A stretch of DNA of 64,000 nucleotides from Rhizorhapis suberifaciens (GTDB lineage Bacteria; Pseudomonadota; Alphaproteobacteria; Sphingomonadales; Sphingomonadaceae). Position 1 is the first letter of the stretch. Each line of letters opens with the position of its first letter. Positions 37,173-45,816 of this stretch are shown here, in pieces. The notes below the pieces were generated by a model. That model was given only the letters and a program-made list of their open reading frames with translations. It searched no databases and was not told the origin of the DNA. Location of the stretch: the NCBI RefSeq assembly GCF_014200045.1, contig NZ_JACHOV010000005.1, positions 202,382 to 266,381 on the forward strand, in the 5' to 3' direction. A program made the position numbers and the translations under genes.

Positions 37173-37208
37173 TTCGTCATTCCCGAGCCGGCAGGCGGGA
37201 ATGACGAA
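37173..37208. repeat. Palindromic repeat between ileS and lspA
   Basis: TTCGTCATTCCCG and CGGGAATGACGAA form a perfect 13-bp stem around a 10-nt loop. The CGTCATTCCCG core is shared with the element at 62763-62833. It starts 9 bp after the ileS stop and lies 43 bp ahead of lspA, so it could modulate expression between the two genes. Confidence 0.7.
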
Positions 37209-37251
37209 AAACGAATTCATAACAAGGACAGGTCGAGGAATTAAGGGCATC

Positions 37252-37764
37252 ATGGCCATCAGGAAAAATTACCGGAATCTGGGCATTGCGGCAGCAGCGA
37301 CCATTTTCACCCTCGACCAACTCATCAAATATGTCGTCGTCTATCCGCTGGCGCTCGAATCCCGGCAGGTCATTGACCTCCTTCCCTTTTTCGATCTCAA
37401 CTTCGTACGCAACTATGGAGTCTCCATGGGCTTCTTCCGGGCCGATTCCGACATCATGCGCTGGGCGCTGGTGGGGATGACAGCGGCAATTGCGATCTTT
37501 GTCGGCCTGTGGATGTGGCGAGAAAAGGCGCGAGACGATGTGATAGCGCTCGGCCTGGTCCTGGGCGGCGCGCTCGGTAATATCGTCGACCGGGTGCGAT
37601 TCGGCTATGTCGTCGACTTCGCCGATTTCCATATCGGCAACTGGCGGCCCTTTTTGATCTTCAATCTTGCCGATGCGGCCATTACGATAGGTGTGTTGAT
37701 CCTGCTTGCGCGGGCGTTGCTGCTGCGCGACAAGGGGGGGAATGTGGAGAAAAGAAATGCGTAG
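37252..37764 (+). CDS. lspA: Lipoprotein signal peptidase (signal peptidase II)
   Basis: LspA is an inner-membrane aspartyl protease that cleaves signal peptides of prolipoproteins. The 170-residue protein has four transmembrane segments. The catalytic Asp residues are in [18 protein letters not shown] and [12 protein letters not shown]-terminal [12 protein letters not shown] and [13 protein letters not shown] are further family marks. The ATG at 37252 is used; an upstream ATG at 37201 lies in the palindromic repeat. The 3' end overlaps a lipoprotein gene by 8 bp. Confidence 0.95.
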   Translation: MAIRKNYRNLGIAAAATIFTLDQLIKYVVVYPLALESRQVIDLLPFFDLNFVRNYGVSMGFFRADSDIMRWALVGMTAAIAIFVGLWMWREKARDDVIALGLVLGGALGNIVDRVRFGYVVDFADFHIGNWRPFLIFNLADAAITIGVLILLARALLLRDKGGNVEKRNA

Positions 37765-38179
37765 AGTTGTTGTGGGCTTCGGCCTTTGTGCCATGGCCCT
37801 GGGCCTTTCAGCCTGCGGTTCGGGCGGCGGCATTTTCGGTCGTGACCGGCCGGACGAATTTGCGGTTTCACGCGCCGCCCCGCTGGTCATTCCGCCCGAT
37901 TTCGCCATGGTCCCGCCCCAACCGGGCGCTGCCGGCCGTGCCGACAGCAGCAACGCCAATAGACAGGCCCTGGAGGCCATGTTCGGGGGTGATGCCGCAC
38001 GTAGCGCAGCCGAGCGAGGACTGCTGAACGCTGCTCAAACCAGCAGCGCCGATCCCGCCATCCGCTCAAGCGTTGGCGATCCCGCCACGGCCACCGTCAG
38101 CAAAGGCGCGGCCACTCGCGACATCATTGCCGCGCCCGAAGGCGACGGTCAGTATGCGAAAACCGCCACGCCTCAGTAA
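37757..38179 (+). CDS. DUF3035 lipoprotein
   Basis: A 140-residue lipoprotein with a signal ending in the lipobox LSAC ([12 protein letters not shown]). The mature start [20 protein letters not shown] and [13 protein letters not shown] is the DUF3035 signature. The rest is Ala/Ser-rich and probably unstructured. The function is unknown. It is coupled to lspA, the enzyme that would process it, by an 8-bp overlap. The ATG at 37757 follows AAAGAA. Confidence 0.9.
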   Translation: MRRVVVGFGLCAMALGLSACGSGGGIFGRDRPDEFAVSRAAPLVIPPDFAMVPPQPGAAGRADSSNANRQALEAMFGGDAARSAAERGLLNAAQTSSADPAIRSSVGDPATATVSKGAATRDIIAAPEGDGQYAKTATPQ

Positions 38180-38302
38180 TTGACGTGCTGTAGTCGTGGT
38201 AAGGGCAGCAGTTCAGAAACAGCAGTGACCCCGGCCTCCTCCACGCCCAGGTGTTCGGGATCACTGGACCCCTGAGCCACAGGCTGGCATAGGCCGCTGC
38301 TT

Positions 38303-39337
38303 ATGGCCTATTTGATCCTTCGTTCCCTGCTGTTCCGCCTCGACGGTGAAGCCGCCCACCGTCTTACGGTCCGTGCCTTATCGTTTCTGCCCTCCGGCAC
38401 CCCGCCAATCGAAGATCCGGTACTTTCCAGCACCGTAGCGGGTCTTCGTTTCCCCAATCCGGTAGGTCTCGCCGCGGGGTTCGACAAGGATGGCGAAGTC
38501 GCACACAAGATGCACCGTTTGGGCTTTGGATTTACCGAGCTTGGCACGCTGACGCCGCTTCCACAGCCAGGCAATCCCCGCCCCCGCCTTTTTCGGCTGC
38601 TGGAAGATCACGCCGTCATCAACCGGATGGGATTTAATAATGGCGGGCAACCCGCGGCAATCGCGCGGCTGAAGGGGCATGCCAAACGCGGTATTACAGG
38701 TATCAATATTGGCGCAAACAAGGACGCCAGCGACAGAATAGCCGATTATTCCATCGGGGTTCGGAACATGAGCCCGCTGGCCGATTATCTGACGGTCAAT
38801 ATCAGCTCCCCCAACACGCCAGGTTTGCGCGCGCTGCAGGACAGGGGCGCGCTGGACGAACTGCTCGCCGCTGTCATGGAAGCGCGAGGGGGAAAACGCC
38901 CTCCTATCTTCCTGAAAGTGGCGCCCGATTTGGAGCCTGCGGATATAGACGATATCGCCGAATTGAGCGCGGCGCATCATGTGGACGCCCTCATCGTGTC
39001 CAACACCACCATTAGCCGCCCGCCGCTACGGTCGCGCTTTGCCGATGAATCAGGCGGCCTTTCCGGCGCGCCGCTGCACGATCTAGCGCTGCAGAGGGTG
39101 CGCGATTTTCGGAAGGCGACGGGCGCATCGATCCCGCTTATCGGCGCAGGAGGCATTGCCACTGCGGAGCAGGCTTATGCCCGCATCCGGGCGGGTGCGT
39201 CCTTGATTCAGCTGTACAGCGCGCTGGTGTTTGAAGGACCGGGCCTGCCAAAGCGCATCAATGCCGGCCTTAAGACCTTGCTTTTGCGCGATGGCTTTAC
39301 GCAAATATGCCAAGCGGTTGGAAGCGACGCCGCCTAA
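38303..39337 (+). CDS. pyrD: Dihydroorotate dehydrogenase (quinone), class 2
   Basis: PyrD oxidises dihydroorotate to orotate, passing electrons to quinone at the inner membrane. The 344-residue protein has the N-terminal amphipathic helix region (LRSLLFRLDGEAAHRLTVRA) typical of class 2. FMN and substrate motifs follow: NPVGLAAGFDKDGE, RLGFGFTELGTLTPLPQPGN, NISSPNTPGLRALQ (catalytic Ser), ISNTT-like VSNTTISRP and IPLIGAGGIATAEQAYAR. The preceding 123-bp gap shows no gene. Confidence 0.96.
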   Translation: MAYLILRSLLFRLDGEAAHRLTVRALSFLPSGTPPIEDPVLSSTVAGLRFPNPVGLAAGFDKDGEVAHKMHRLGFGFTELGTLTPLPQPGNPRPRLFRLLEDHAVINRMGFNNGGQPAAIARLKGHAKRGITGINIGANKDASDRIADYSIGVRNMSPLADYLTVNISSPNTPGLRALQDRGALDELLAAVMEARGGKRPPIFLKVAPDLEPADIDDIAELSAAHHVDALIVSNTTISRPPLRSRFADESGGLSGAPLHDLALQRVRDFRKATGASIPLIGAGGIATAEQAYARIRAGASLIQLYSALVFEGPGLPKRINAGLKTLLLRDGFTQICQAVGSDAA

Positions 39338-39355
39338 CACGAGGCCGCAGAAACG

Positions 39356-41029
39356 ATGCTGAAATTCCTCCTCTCCTTTTTCCTGATCATCGCCGTGCCC
39401 GTTCTTCCCGCAAGGGCAGAGGGAGGGTCCGTTTCCTCGGCCGATCCGCGCGCGACTGCCGCCGGTCAGGAAATTCTGCGCAAAGGGGGCAGCGCTACTG
39501 ACGCTGCTCTTGCCATGCTGGTCGCGCTGACGGTGGTAGAACCTCAGTCCAGTGGCATCGGCGGGGGCGGCTTCCTGATCCACCATGACGGCAGGCTGGG
39601 CCTTCTGGACACGATTGACGGGCGCGAAACGGCTCCATCGGCAGCCGGACCGGGTCGCTTTCTGGGGACCGACGGCAAGCCTCTTCCCTTCATTCGGGCT
39701 TTTCCAGGCGGTCTTTCCGTCGGCGTCCCTGGCAATTTGCGACTAATGGAAATGGCGCATCGCAAATGGGGCAAGCTCCCCTGGACCGACCTGTTCCAAC
39801 CTGCGATCCGGCTGGCCGAAGAGGGGTTCGAGGTTAATCAGATCCTCTATAGCCGACTGACGGCGACAGCCCCGCTTTGGAAGGATTTTCCGGACGCGCA
39901 GGCGATCTACTGGCGCGAGGGAAAGCCCGTTCCGGTTGGCACCGTCATTCGCAATCCCGCTTTGGCGGCCTTTCTGAAGCGTCTGGCCACCGAAGGACCA
40001 AGCGCCTTTTACAGTGGCGCCAATGCGCAGGCGATTACGAACGCCCTCGCTCGCGCCCCCATCAATCCGGCGGTAATGACCCCAGAAGATCTCACCGCTT
40101 ACCAGGCCAAGCAGCGCCCTGCCCTCTGTTCGCATTACCGCATTTATGTGGTTTGCGGCATGGGTCCGCCGTCCTCCGGCGCGATCGCCATCATCCAGAT
40201 GCTGGGCATGCTCGAACGCTTCGACATGGCAAAGCTTGGGGCGGACAATCCGAAGAGCTGGCACTTGATTGGCGAAGCCATGCGCCTGGCCTATGCGGAT
40301 CGGGACAAATATCTGGGCGACCGCGATTTCGTCGAGGTGCCGGTGGCTGGGCTCATCGATCCCAATTATCTGCTGCGGCGATCAAAGCTCATCTCGGCGG
40401 ACCATGCCCGCAAAAACTATGAGCCTGGAACGCCGGCGGGCGCGGTCAAGCGCACACCTGCACCCTCTTCAGAAGTGCCTGCCACAAGCCATTTTGTGGC
40501 TGCGGACGGGAATGGCAACATCGTCACCATGACCTCCACTATAGAAGGCGCCTTTGGCAGCCAGCTGATCGCCAACGGCTATTTCCTCAACAATGAACTG
40601 ACCGATTTCAGCTTCGCGCCTGAAAAGGATGGCGCGCCAGTCGCTAATCGCGTCGAGGCCGGAAAGCGGCCGCTTTCCTCCATGTCACCAACCATCGTTT
40701 ATGACGCGAACGGCAAGCCTATATTGGCACTGGGGTCGGCAGGCGGCAAACGGATCATCATGCATGTGTTGAAGACGCTGGTAGGCGTGCTCGACTTTGG
40801 TCTCCCTGTGGAAACGGCGATCGCGTTGCCCAATATCTTTTTCAACGATGAGGGGTTGCTGGTCGAACAGGATAGTTCAGTCGCTGCCATGATTCCGGCT
40901 TTGGAAAAATTGGGGCAGAAGGTGCAGGCCACCGTTGTGACATCGAAGGTGAATGCCGTTCAGCGGGCAGCGAATGGGTGGACCGGAGCCGCCGATCCGC
41001 GCAGTCCGGGCGTGGCATTGGCGGAATGA
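39356..41029 (+). CDS. ggt: Gamma-glutamyltranspeptidase
   Basis: A periplasmic Ntn-hydrolase that cleaves glutathione and other gamma-glutamyl compounds. The 557-residue precursor has a signal peptide (FLLSFFLIIAVPVLPARA), the large-subunit motif SGIGGGGFLIHHDGR and MGPPSSGAIAIIQML. The autoprocessing Thr is in the VPATSHFVAADGNGN segment, here TSHF where many homologues have TTHY/F. The glycine loop GSAGGKRIIMHVLKT lies near the end. pyrD is 18 bp upstream on the same strand. The exact physiological substrate is unknown. Confidence 0.93.
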   Translation: MLKFLLSFFLIIAVPVLPARAEGGSVSSADPRATAAGQEILRKGGSATDAALAMLVALTVVEPQSSGIGGGGFLIHHDGRLGLLDTIDGRETAPSAAGPGRFLGTDGKPLPFIRAFPGGLSVGVPGNLRLMEMAHRKWGKLPWTDLFQPAIRLAEEGFEVNQILYSRLTATAPLWKDFPDAQAIYWREGKPVPVGTVIRNPALAAFLKRLATEGPSAFYSGANAQAITNALARAPINPAVMTPEDLTAYQAKQRPALCSHYRIYVVCGMGPPSSGAIAIIQMLGMLERFDMAKLGADNPKSWHLIGEAMRLAYADRDKYLGDRDFVEVPVAGLIDPNYLLRRSKLISADHARKNYEPGTPAGAVKRTPAPSSEVPATSHFVAADGNGNIVTMTSTIEGAFGSQLIANGYFLNNELTDFSFAPEKDGAPVANRVEAGKRPLSSMSPTIVYDANGKPILALGSAGGKRIIMHVLKTLVGVLDFGLPVETAIALPNIFFNDEGLLVEQDSSVAAMIPALEKLGQKVQATVVTSKVNAVQRAANGWTGAADPRSPGVALAE

Positions 41030-41172
41030 AGCTTCAACTTTAGCAATAAAAAGCGGCTGCGCCTGGGCGCAAATACCCGCTCTCCTTTCATATTCCGCCT
41101 TGACTTCCCTACCCCAGCCGACGGACACCGCGTCAACGCCACGGAAGATTGGTGCAAACCACGAGGGCCTGC

Positions 41173-42963
41173 ATGCGCGCGTTTGAACATTTCCCAAACC
41201 TGGTGACCATGTTCTTCACGCGGGCGGCGGATAAAGGCGATGCGCCGTTTCTCTGGTACAAGGAAACGGGCGAATGGCGCTCGCTAAGCTGGGCCGAAAC
41301 GGCGCGACGGGTGGCGGCCCTTGCAGAAGGGCTAAAGGCCAACGGTCTGCGCCGGGGCGACACGGTGATGCTGGTATCGGAAAACCGTCCGGAATTCTGC
41401 ATTGCCGATCTGGCTATCATGGCGGCGGGCGGCGTCACGGTTCCCACCTACACCACCAACACCACTCGCGATCATCAACATATACTGGACGATAGCGCCG
41501 CCAAAGCCGTCATCGTCTCTACCGCAAAACTGGCTCGAACCCTTATGCCTGCGGTGCTCCGTTCCCAGGTTAATCTGGTCGTATCCATGGAACCGGTCCG
41601 TCCAGTACAGGGCGGCAACATTGCGTTCAGCGAATGGGGCAAGCTGATCACTGCGCATGAGGGGAACCTTGCCGACTGTGCGAAGCATGCCGAACAGCTT
41701 CATCGTCACGATCTCGCCTGTCTGGTCTACACCAGCGGAACTGGTGGCGCGCCACGCGGCGTGATGCAGCATCATGGGGCGATACTGCACAATATCGACG
41801 GTTGCATCGACATTATCGCCGAAGATTTCGGATGGAATGATGAGGTATTCCTCTCCTTCCTGCCGCTCTCCCATGCCTATGAACATACAGGCGGCCAATT
41901 CTTTCCGATCGGCCTTGGCGCGCAGATATACTATGCTGAGGGCCTCGAAAAGCTCGCTTCCAACATGGAAGAGGTACGGCCCACCATCATGGTCGTTGTA
42001 CCTCGCCTGTTTGAGGTTCTGCGCGCTCGAATGCTAAAAGCCGTCGAAAAGCAGGGTCCGATCGCCGCCTATTTGTTGCGGCAGGCACTGCGCATTGGCG
42101 GAAAAAGTTACGAAGGTAATGTGCCGCTATGGGACCGACCCGCGCAGGCGCTAGTAAACAGGACGATCCGACCGAAGATTCAGCAACGTTTCGGGGGACG
42201 GATGAAGGCGCTGGTTTCAGGCGGCGCGCCGCTAAATCCCGATATAGGAATATTTTTCCACTCGCTCGGCCTCACCTTGTTGCAAGGCTATGGCCAGACC
42301 GAAGCGGGGCCAGTGATCAGTTGCAATCGGCCGCGTGCCGGGCTGAAGATGGATATGGTCGGTCCGCCCCTCAAAAATACTGAGGTCCGTATCGCTGAAG
42401 ACGGCGAAATACTGGTGCGTGGCGAACTGGTCATGAAGGGCTATTGGCGCAATGAGCGGGAGACCGACCGCGTTCTCTCCGACGACTGGCTCCATACCGG
42501 CGACATCGGCCTTATCGATGAAAAGGGCCGTATCAAGATCACCGACCGCAAGAAGGACATCATCGTCAACGACAAGGGCGAAAATGTCGCGCCGCAGAAA
42601 ATTGAAGGGATGCTTACCCTTCAGCCGGAAATCGGGCAGGCCATGGTTTGGGGCGACAAACGCCCGCACCTGGTGGGGATCATCGTACCTGATGCAGAAT
42701 GGCTGAGGGAATGGGCAAGGACGAATGGCCTTCCGCACGATGAAATGGCGCTGAAAGTTAATTCGGCCTTCCAGGCCGCTGTCCGCGCCTCGGTGGATCA
42801 GGTCAACAAGGATTTGTCCGTCACGGAAAAGGTCCGCCGATTCATCTTCGCCGATGAGCCCTTCTCGATCGAAAACCAGGAAATGACGCCATCATTGAAG
42901 ATCCGGCGGCACATGATTCGGGCGCGTTATGGGGAGCGGCTGGACGCGTTATATGGCGGATGA
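41173..42963 (+). CDS. Long-chain acyl-CoA synthetase (AMP-forming, FadD15-like)
   Basis: A 596-residue member of the adenylate-forming family that should activate fatty acids to acyl-CoA. Motifs in order are the P-loop CLVYTSGTGGAPRGVMQHH, FLPLSHAYEHTGGQF, GYGQTEAGPVISCN (A5) and LHTGDIGLIDEKGRIKITDR. ITDRKKDIIVNDKGENVAPQ precedes the C-terminal subdomain with the catalytic Lys. The gene is of the long (FACS/FadD15) type. The ATG at 41173 with GAGGG upstream is preferred; a GTG at 41152 is possible. It converges on the rfbC-like gene. Confidence 0.92.
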   Translation: MRAFEHFPNLVTMFFTRAADKGDAPFLWYKETGEWRSLSWAETARRVAALAEGLKANGLRRGDTVMLVSENRPEFCIADLAIMAAGGVTVPTYTTNTTRDHQHILDDSAAKAVIVSTAKLARTLMPAVLRSQVNLVVSMEPVRPVQGGNIAFSEWGKLITAHEGNLADCAKHAEQLHRHDLACLVYTSGTGGAPRGVMQHHGAILHNIDGCIDIIAEDFGWNDEVFLSFLPLSHAYEHTGGQFFPIGLGAQIYYAEGLEKLASNMEEVRPTIMVVVPRLFEVLRARMLKAVEKQGPIAAYLLRQALRIGGKSYEGNVPLWDRPAQALVNRTIRPKIQQRFGGRMKALVSGGAPLNPDIGIFFHSLGLTLLQGYGQTEAGPVISCNRPRAGLKMDMVGPPLKNTEVRIAEDGEILVRGELVMKGYWRNERETDRVLSDDWLHTGDIGLIDEKGRIKITDRKKDIIVNDKGENVAPQKIEGMLTLQPEIGQAMVWGDKRPHLVGIIVPDAEWLREWARTNGLPHDEMALKVNSAFQAAVRASVDQVNKDLSVTEKVRRFIFADEPFSIENQEMTPSLKIRRHMIRARYGERLDALYGG

Positions 42964-42980
42964 AGGATCGGAGTTTTCCC

Positions 42981-43529
42981 TCAGAACATCCCCGGTCCCT
43001 CCGCAGTGAGCAGCGGCCAATTGGCGTCCTTCTCTGATATCACCGAGACCGGCAGCGGCCATTTTATGCCTAGCAGTGGATCATTATACCTCACCCCGCC
43101 CTCAGCCTCCGGCGTGTAGGGCGCCGACACCAAATACGACACTTCGATATCGTCCACCAAAGTCTGAAACGCATGGGCGAAGCCCGGCGGCACATATAGC
43201 TGCCGGTGGTTTTCCGCTGTAAGCTCAAACCCCTCATGCCGAAGATATGTCGGCGAATTGGTACGCAGGTCCACAATTACGTCCAGTATAGCGCCCCTGA
43301 CACAGCGAACCAGCTTCGCCTCGGTATAGGGCCGCCGTTGAAAATGCATGCCACGAATTGTTCCCGCAGTGGCGGAAACGGACATATTCTGCTGAACATA
43401 ATCCGTTGCTAGCCCGTATCTCGCAAATTCATCGCGGCACATTGTCCGGGCGAAGCTGCCACGCTCATCGCCTCTCAACTCGGGCTCGATCAGCCAGGCA
43501 TCCTTAAGTGTGGTTTCATGAAAGATCAT
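42981..43529 (-). CDS. rfbC: dTDP-4-dehydrorhamnose 3,5-epimerase-like protein (RmlC family)
   Basis: A cupin epimerase of 182 residues acting on a nucleotide-linked 4-keto sugar. RmlC hallmarks are RTMCRDEFARYGL, the catalytic-His segment GTIRGMHFQRRPYTEAKLVR and GAILDVIVDLRTNSPTYLRH. PPGFAHAFQTL and the Tyr/Asp region APYTPEAEGGVRYNDPLLGI follow. The ATG at 43529 follows AAGGGG; the longer frame overlaps the upstream gene. It is the last gene of a four-gene minus-strand operon. No rmlA, rmlB or rmlD accompanies it, so the substrate need not be dTDP-linked and the symbol reflects family only. Confidence 0.87.
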   Translation of the reverse strand: MIFHETTLKDAWLIEPELRGDERGSFARTMCRDEFARYGLATDYVQQNMSVSATAGTIRGMHFQRRPYTEAKLVRCVRGAILDVIVDLRTNSPTYLRHEGFELTAENHRQLYVPPGFAHAFQTLVDDIEVSYLVSAPYTPEAEGGVRYNDPLLGIKWPLPVSVISEKDANWPLLTAEGPGMF

Positions 43530-43540
43530 TACGCGCCCCT

Positions 43541-44866
43541 TCAATATGCCGGTTCGATCAAGGGAAACCGCTCTATTTGCTCGGCATACAGCGCATCGAC
43601 CACGCGCCCGGCTGGCAGTTCGACGTCCGAGAAGGTCAGGGCGGCATCCTTGGCTACCGGCCGAATAACGCGGCACCCCAAGGCTATACCCATCGGAAGC
43701 AGGCGCTCGCGTGCAATGATATCGCTGTTCTCTGCAACGCCATAGGCTTCAAAGCCGCCGAATTCGGAAATGACGTCTCCCCGGTCCAAATCCTTCTTGG
43801 CCACCGCGACCACGCCAACCTGCGGCTTGCCCAAGGGGGCGAGCACGGCGTCACCGAACAGGACCGCCCGCGCTATCGAATTCGGCACTTCGAAATGGCA
43901 AAGATGATAGGGCGTGTAGAAGCAATAATAAGGGCCGCTTCCAAGCTTGTAGAGATTGAGAAAGTGCTGCTGGCGAGGATCGTCATGCGTGCCCAGTACG
44001 AACACGCCCGGACCAGGTCGCGCGCCTACCACATAGTCGACCAGCCCCGGACCCAGCGGCTCCAGATATTCGGCAAAGGCCGAGACCGTCTCTTCCAAAG
44101 GAACCAGCGGCGCGGTGGGGTCGCCGCCGGAGAAATCCGGACCGACCATGCCCCGCCGAGCGACCTTCATAGCTGTGCCGTTGGCGACAATGGCCTGCTC
44201 AAAGGAGATTTTGGTTCCATCGGCGAAAGAGGCGACCATCGCTGCTTTCTGGCCCCATTTTTCGGCAAAGCCTCGCTGAGTCTCGGGATTGCGATAGGGG
44301 TCGTGCAGCCCTTTGATGTTGCCGCAGAGCACCGGCTTTACGCCAAGCCCCGCAACAAATCGGTACAGGTTCATCTGCACGCCCGGCTGATCGCCATCGG
44401 AAAAGCTGTAGATGACACCGGCTTCGTCAGCCTTGGCCTTCAATATCGGGCCTATGGTGCCATCCAGTTCGGCGTTCATCTGCACCACATGCTTGCCAGC
44501 GCCGATCGCCGTCAGCACCACACCCGCCGCATAATCGACAGAGCCTGTAACTTCGACCAAAACGTCGACGCCGTCGGCTTGAGCAAGGCCTATGGCGTCC
44601 TCCGTCACCGCTGGGTGGCCAGAAGCGATTGCAGCCTCGATGGCCCGTCGATTACCGCAGCGAAGCGGGTCGACCCCAATGTCCGTAAAGGCGCGGATAG
44701 CCGGATCGATATGCCGGTTGGCAAGCGCAACCACCCGCATGCCTTTTACCGACCGGACGATCTGCCTAACGATGGCCGCGCCTTGAAAGCCAGCACCGAC
44801 AATGCCGACCCTGATGGGTTTTCCCTCCGCTTCCCTGCGGGCCAGGGCAGTGTCCACAATGATCAA
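43541..44866 (-). CDS. NAD(P)-binding oxidoreductase with C-terminal SAF domain
   Basis: A 441-residue protein with an N-terminal homoserine-dehydrogenase-like Rossmann domain (PIRVGIVGAGFQGAAIVRQI, VDVLVEVTGSVDYAAGVVL, AGKHVVQMNAELDGTIGP). A catalytic-type middle domain (SDGDQPGVQMNLYRF, FYTPYHLCHFEVPNSIAR) follows. The C-terminal SAF-like domain (KKDLDRGDVISEFGGFEAYG) resembles the antifreeze-like domain of sialic-acid synthases. The start is a TTG with a perfect AGGAGG five bases upstream. Members occur in nucleotide-sugar and polysaccharide clusters, but I know of no established reaction. Confidence 0.8.
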   Translation of the reverse strand: MIIVDTALARREAEGKPIRVGIVGAGFQGAAIVRQIVRSVKGMRVVALANRHIDPAIRAFTDIGVDPLRCGNRRAIEAAIASGHPAVTEDAIGLAQADGVDVLVEVTGSVDYAAGVVLTAIGAGKHVVQMNAELDGTIGPILKAKADEAGVIYSFSDGDQPGVQMNLYRFVAGLGVKPVLCGNIKGLHDPYRNPETQRGFAEKWGQKAAMVASFADGTKISFEQAIVANGTAMKVARRGMVGPDFSGGDPTAPLVPLEETVSAFAEYLEPLGPGLVDYVVGARPGPGVFVLGTHDDPRQQHFLNLYKLGSGPYYCFYTPYHLCHFEVPNSIARAVLFGDAVLAPLGKPQVGVVAVAKKDLDRGDVISEFGGFEAYGVAENSDIIARERLLPMGIALGCRVIRPVAKDAALTFSDVELPAGRVVDALYAEQIERFPLIEPAY

Positions 44867-45023
44867 AATGACCTCCTGATCGTCGAGAAAGGAAATCCCG
44901 ACATCGCCTTTTCTTCATTACCGCAAAGGCGGAAATCCGTCTCCCAAGCTTCCAGATTGGTTGACTGCCGGGAATTGGATGTTCGCCTGCACCGGGATCG
45001 CAGATGCGAAAAAAAAGACTTCA

Positions 45024-45800
45024 TCAGTCCCAAACTTTCCACGGTGCGCCGTCGGCCCACTGGGCCTCGAGCATCTGCTTGTCGCGCAGGGAATCCATGC
45101 TCTGCCAATAGCCATGATGATGGTAACTTGCGAGCTTGCCCCGGTCGATCAGACGCTCCATCGGCTCCTGCTCAAATATGGTATCGTCGCTGTCCAGCAG
45201 GTCGAGCATCTCCGGTTCGCAGGCAAAAAAACCGCCATTGATGAGACCGCCGTCCATCATGCCCTTTTCACGAAAGCCTTCTACCCTGGTTCCATCGGCG
45301 CCGATCCGCAGCGCGCCATAGCGGCCGGGCTGAGTCACGGCCGTAAGGGTACACCAGGCCCGCGCCTGCTCATGCGTAGCGATCAGCTTGCGCAAGTCGA
45401 CATTGCTGACCCCATCGCCATATGTGAGCAGGAACCGCCCTCCCTCCAGCAAATGGCGCGCCCGCCGAATGCGCCCACCGGTCATGGTGTCGGGGCCGGT
45501 ATCAATCACCGTCACCCGCCAATCCTCGCTGACCGGATCCAGAAATTCCATGGCACCCGTCTTCAGATCAATGGTGAAGTCGGAATGATTAGCGCGATAA
45601 TGGGTGAAATAGTTGCGTATGAAATCGACCTTGTAACCGCCCAGGATCACAAAATCATTGAAACCATAATGCGAATACATTTTCATGATATGCCACATGA
45701 TCGGCCGCCCGCCGATTTCCACCATGGGCTTGGGTCGAATAGTCGTTTCCTCGCTCAGCCGCGTACCGAAGCCGCCTGCAAGCAGCGCCACCTTGACCAT
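45024..45800 (-). CDS. rfbF: Glucose-1-phosphate cytidylyltransferase
   Basis: RfbF forms CDP-glucose from CTP and glucose-1-phosphate, the first step to CDP-linked deoxysugars. The 258-residue protein has the signature LAGGFGTRLSEETTIRPKPM followed by EIGGRPIMWHIMKMYSHYG. FLLTYGDGVSNVDL (metal site), GLINGGFFACEPEMLD and the C-terminal HHGYWQSMDSLRDKQMLE are also typical of this family. The ATG at 45800 was chosen because GAGGGA lies 8 bases upstream; the ATG at 45806 is too close to that box. The expected partner, CDP-glucose 4,6-dehydratase (rfbG), is not in the window. Confidence 0.93.
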   Translation of the reverse strand: MVKVALLAGGFGTRLSEETTIRPKPMVEIGGRPIMWHIMKMYSHYGFNDFVILGGYKVDFIRNYFTHYRANHSDFTIDLKTGAMEFLDPVSEDWRVTVIDTGPDTMTGGRIRRARHLLEGGRFLLTYGDGVSNVDLRKLIATHEQARAWCTLTAVTQPGRYGALRIGADGTRVEGFREKGMMDGGLINGGFFACEPEMLDLLDSDDTIFEQEPMERLIDRGKLASYHHHGYWQSMDSLRDKQMLEAQWADGAPWKVWD

Positions 45801-45816
45801 GTTCATGCTCCCTCGT

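Noticed and set aside
43508..45241. 577-codon plus-strand open frame across the rfbC-SAF genes
   Set aside because: It is antisense to two genes with clear family motifs. Its translation is rich in His, Arg and Gly with no recognisable domain. High GC opens such mirror frames.
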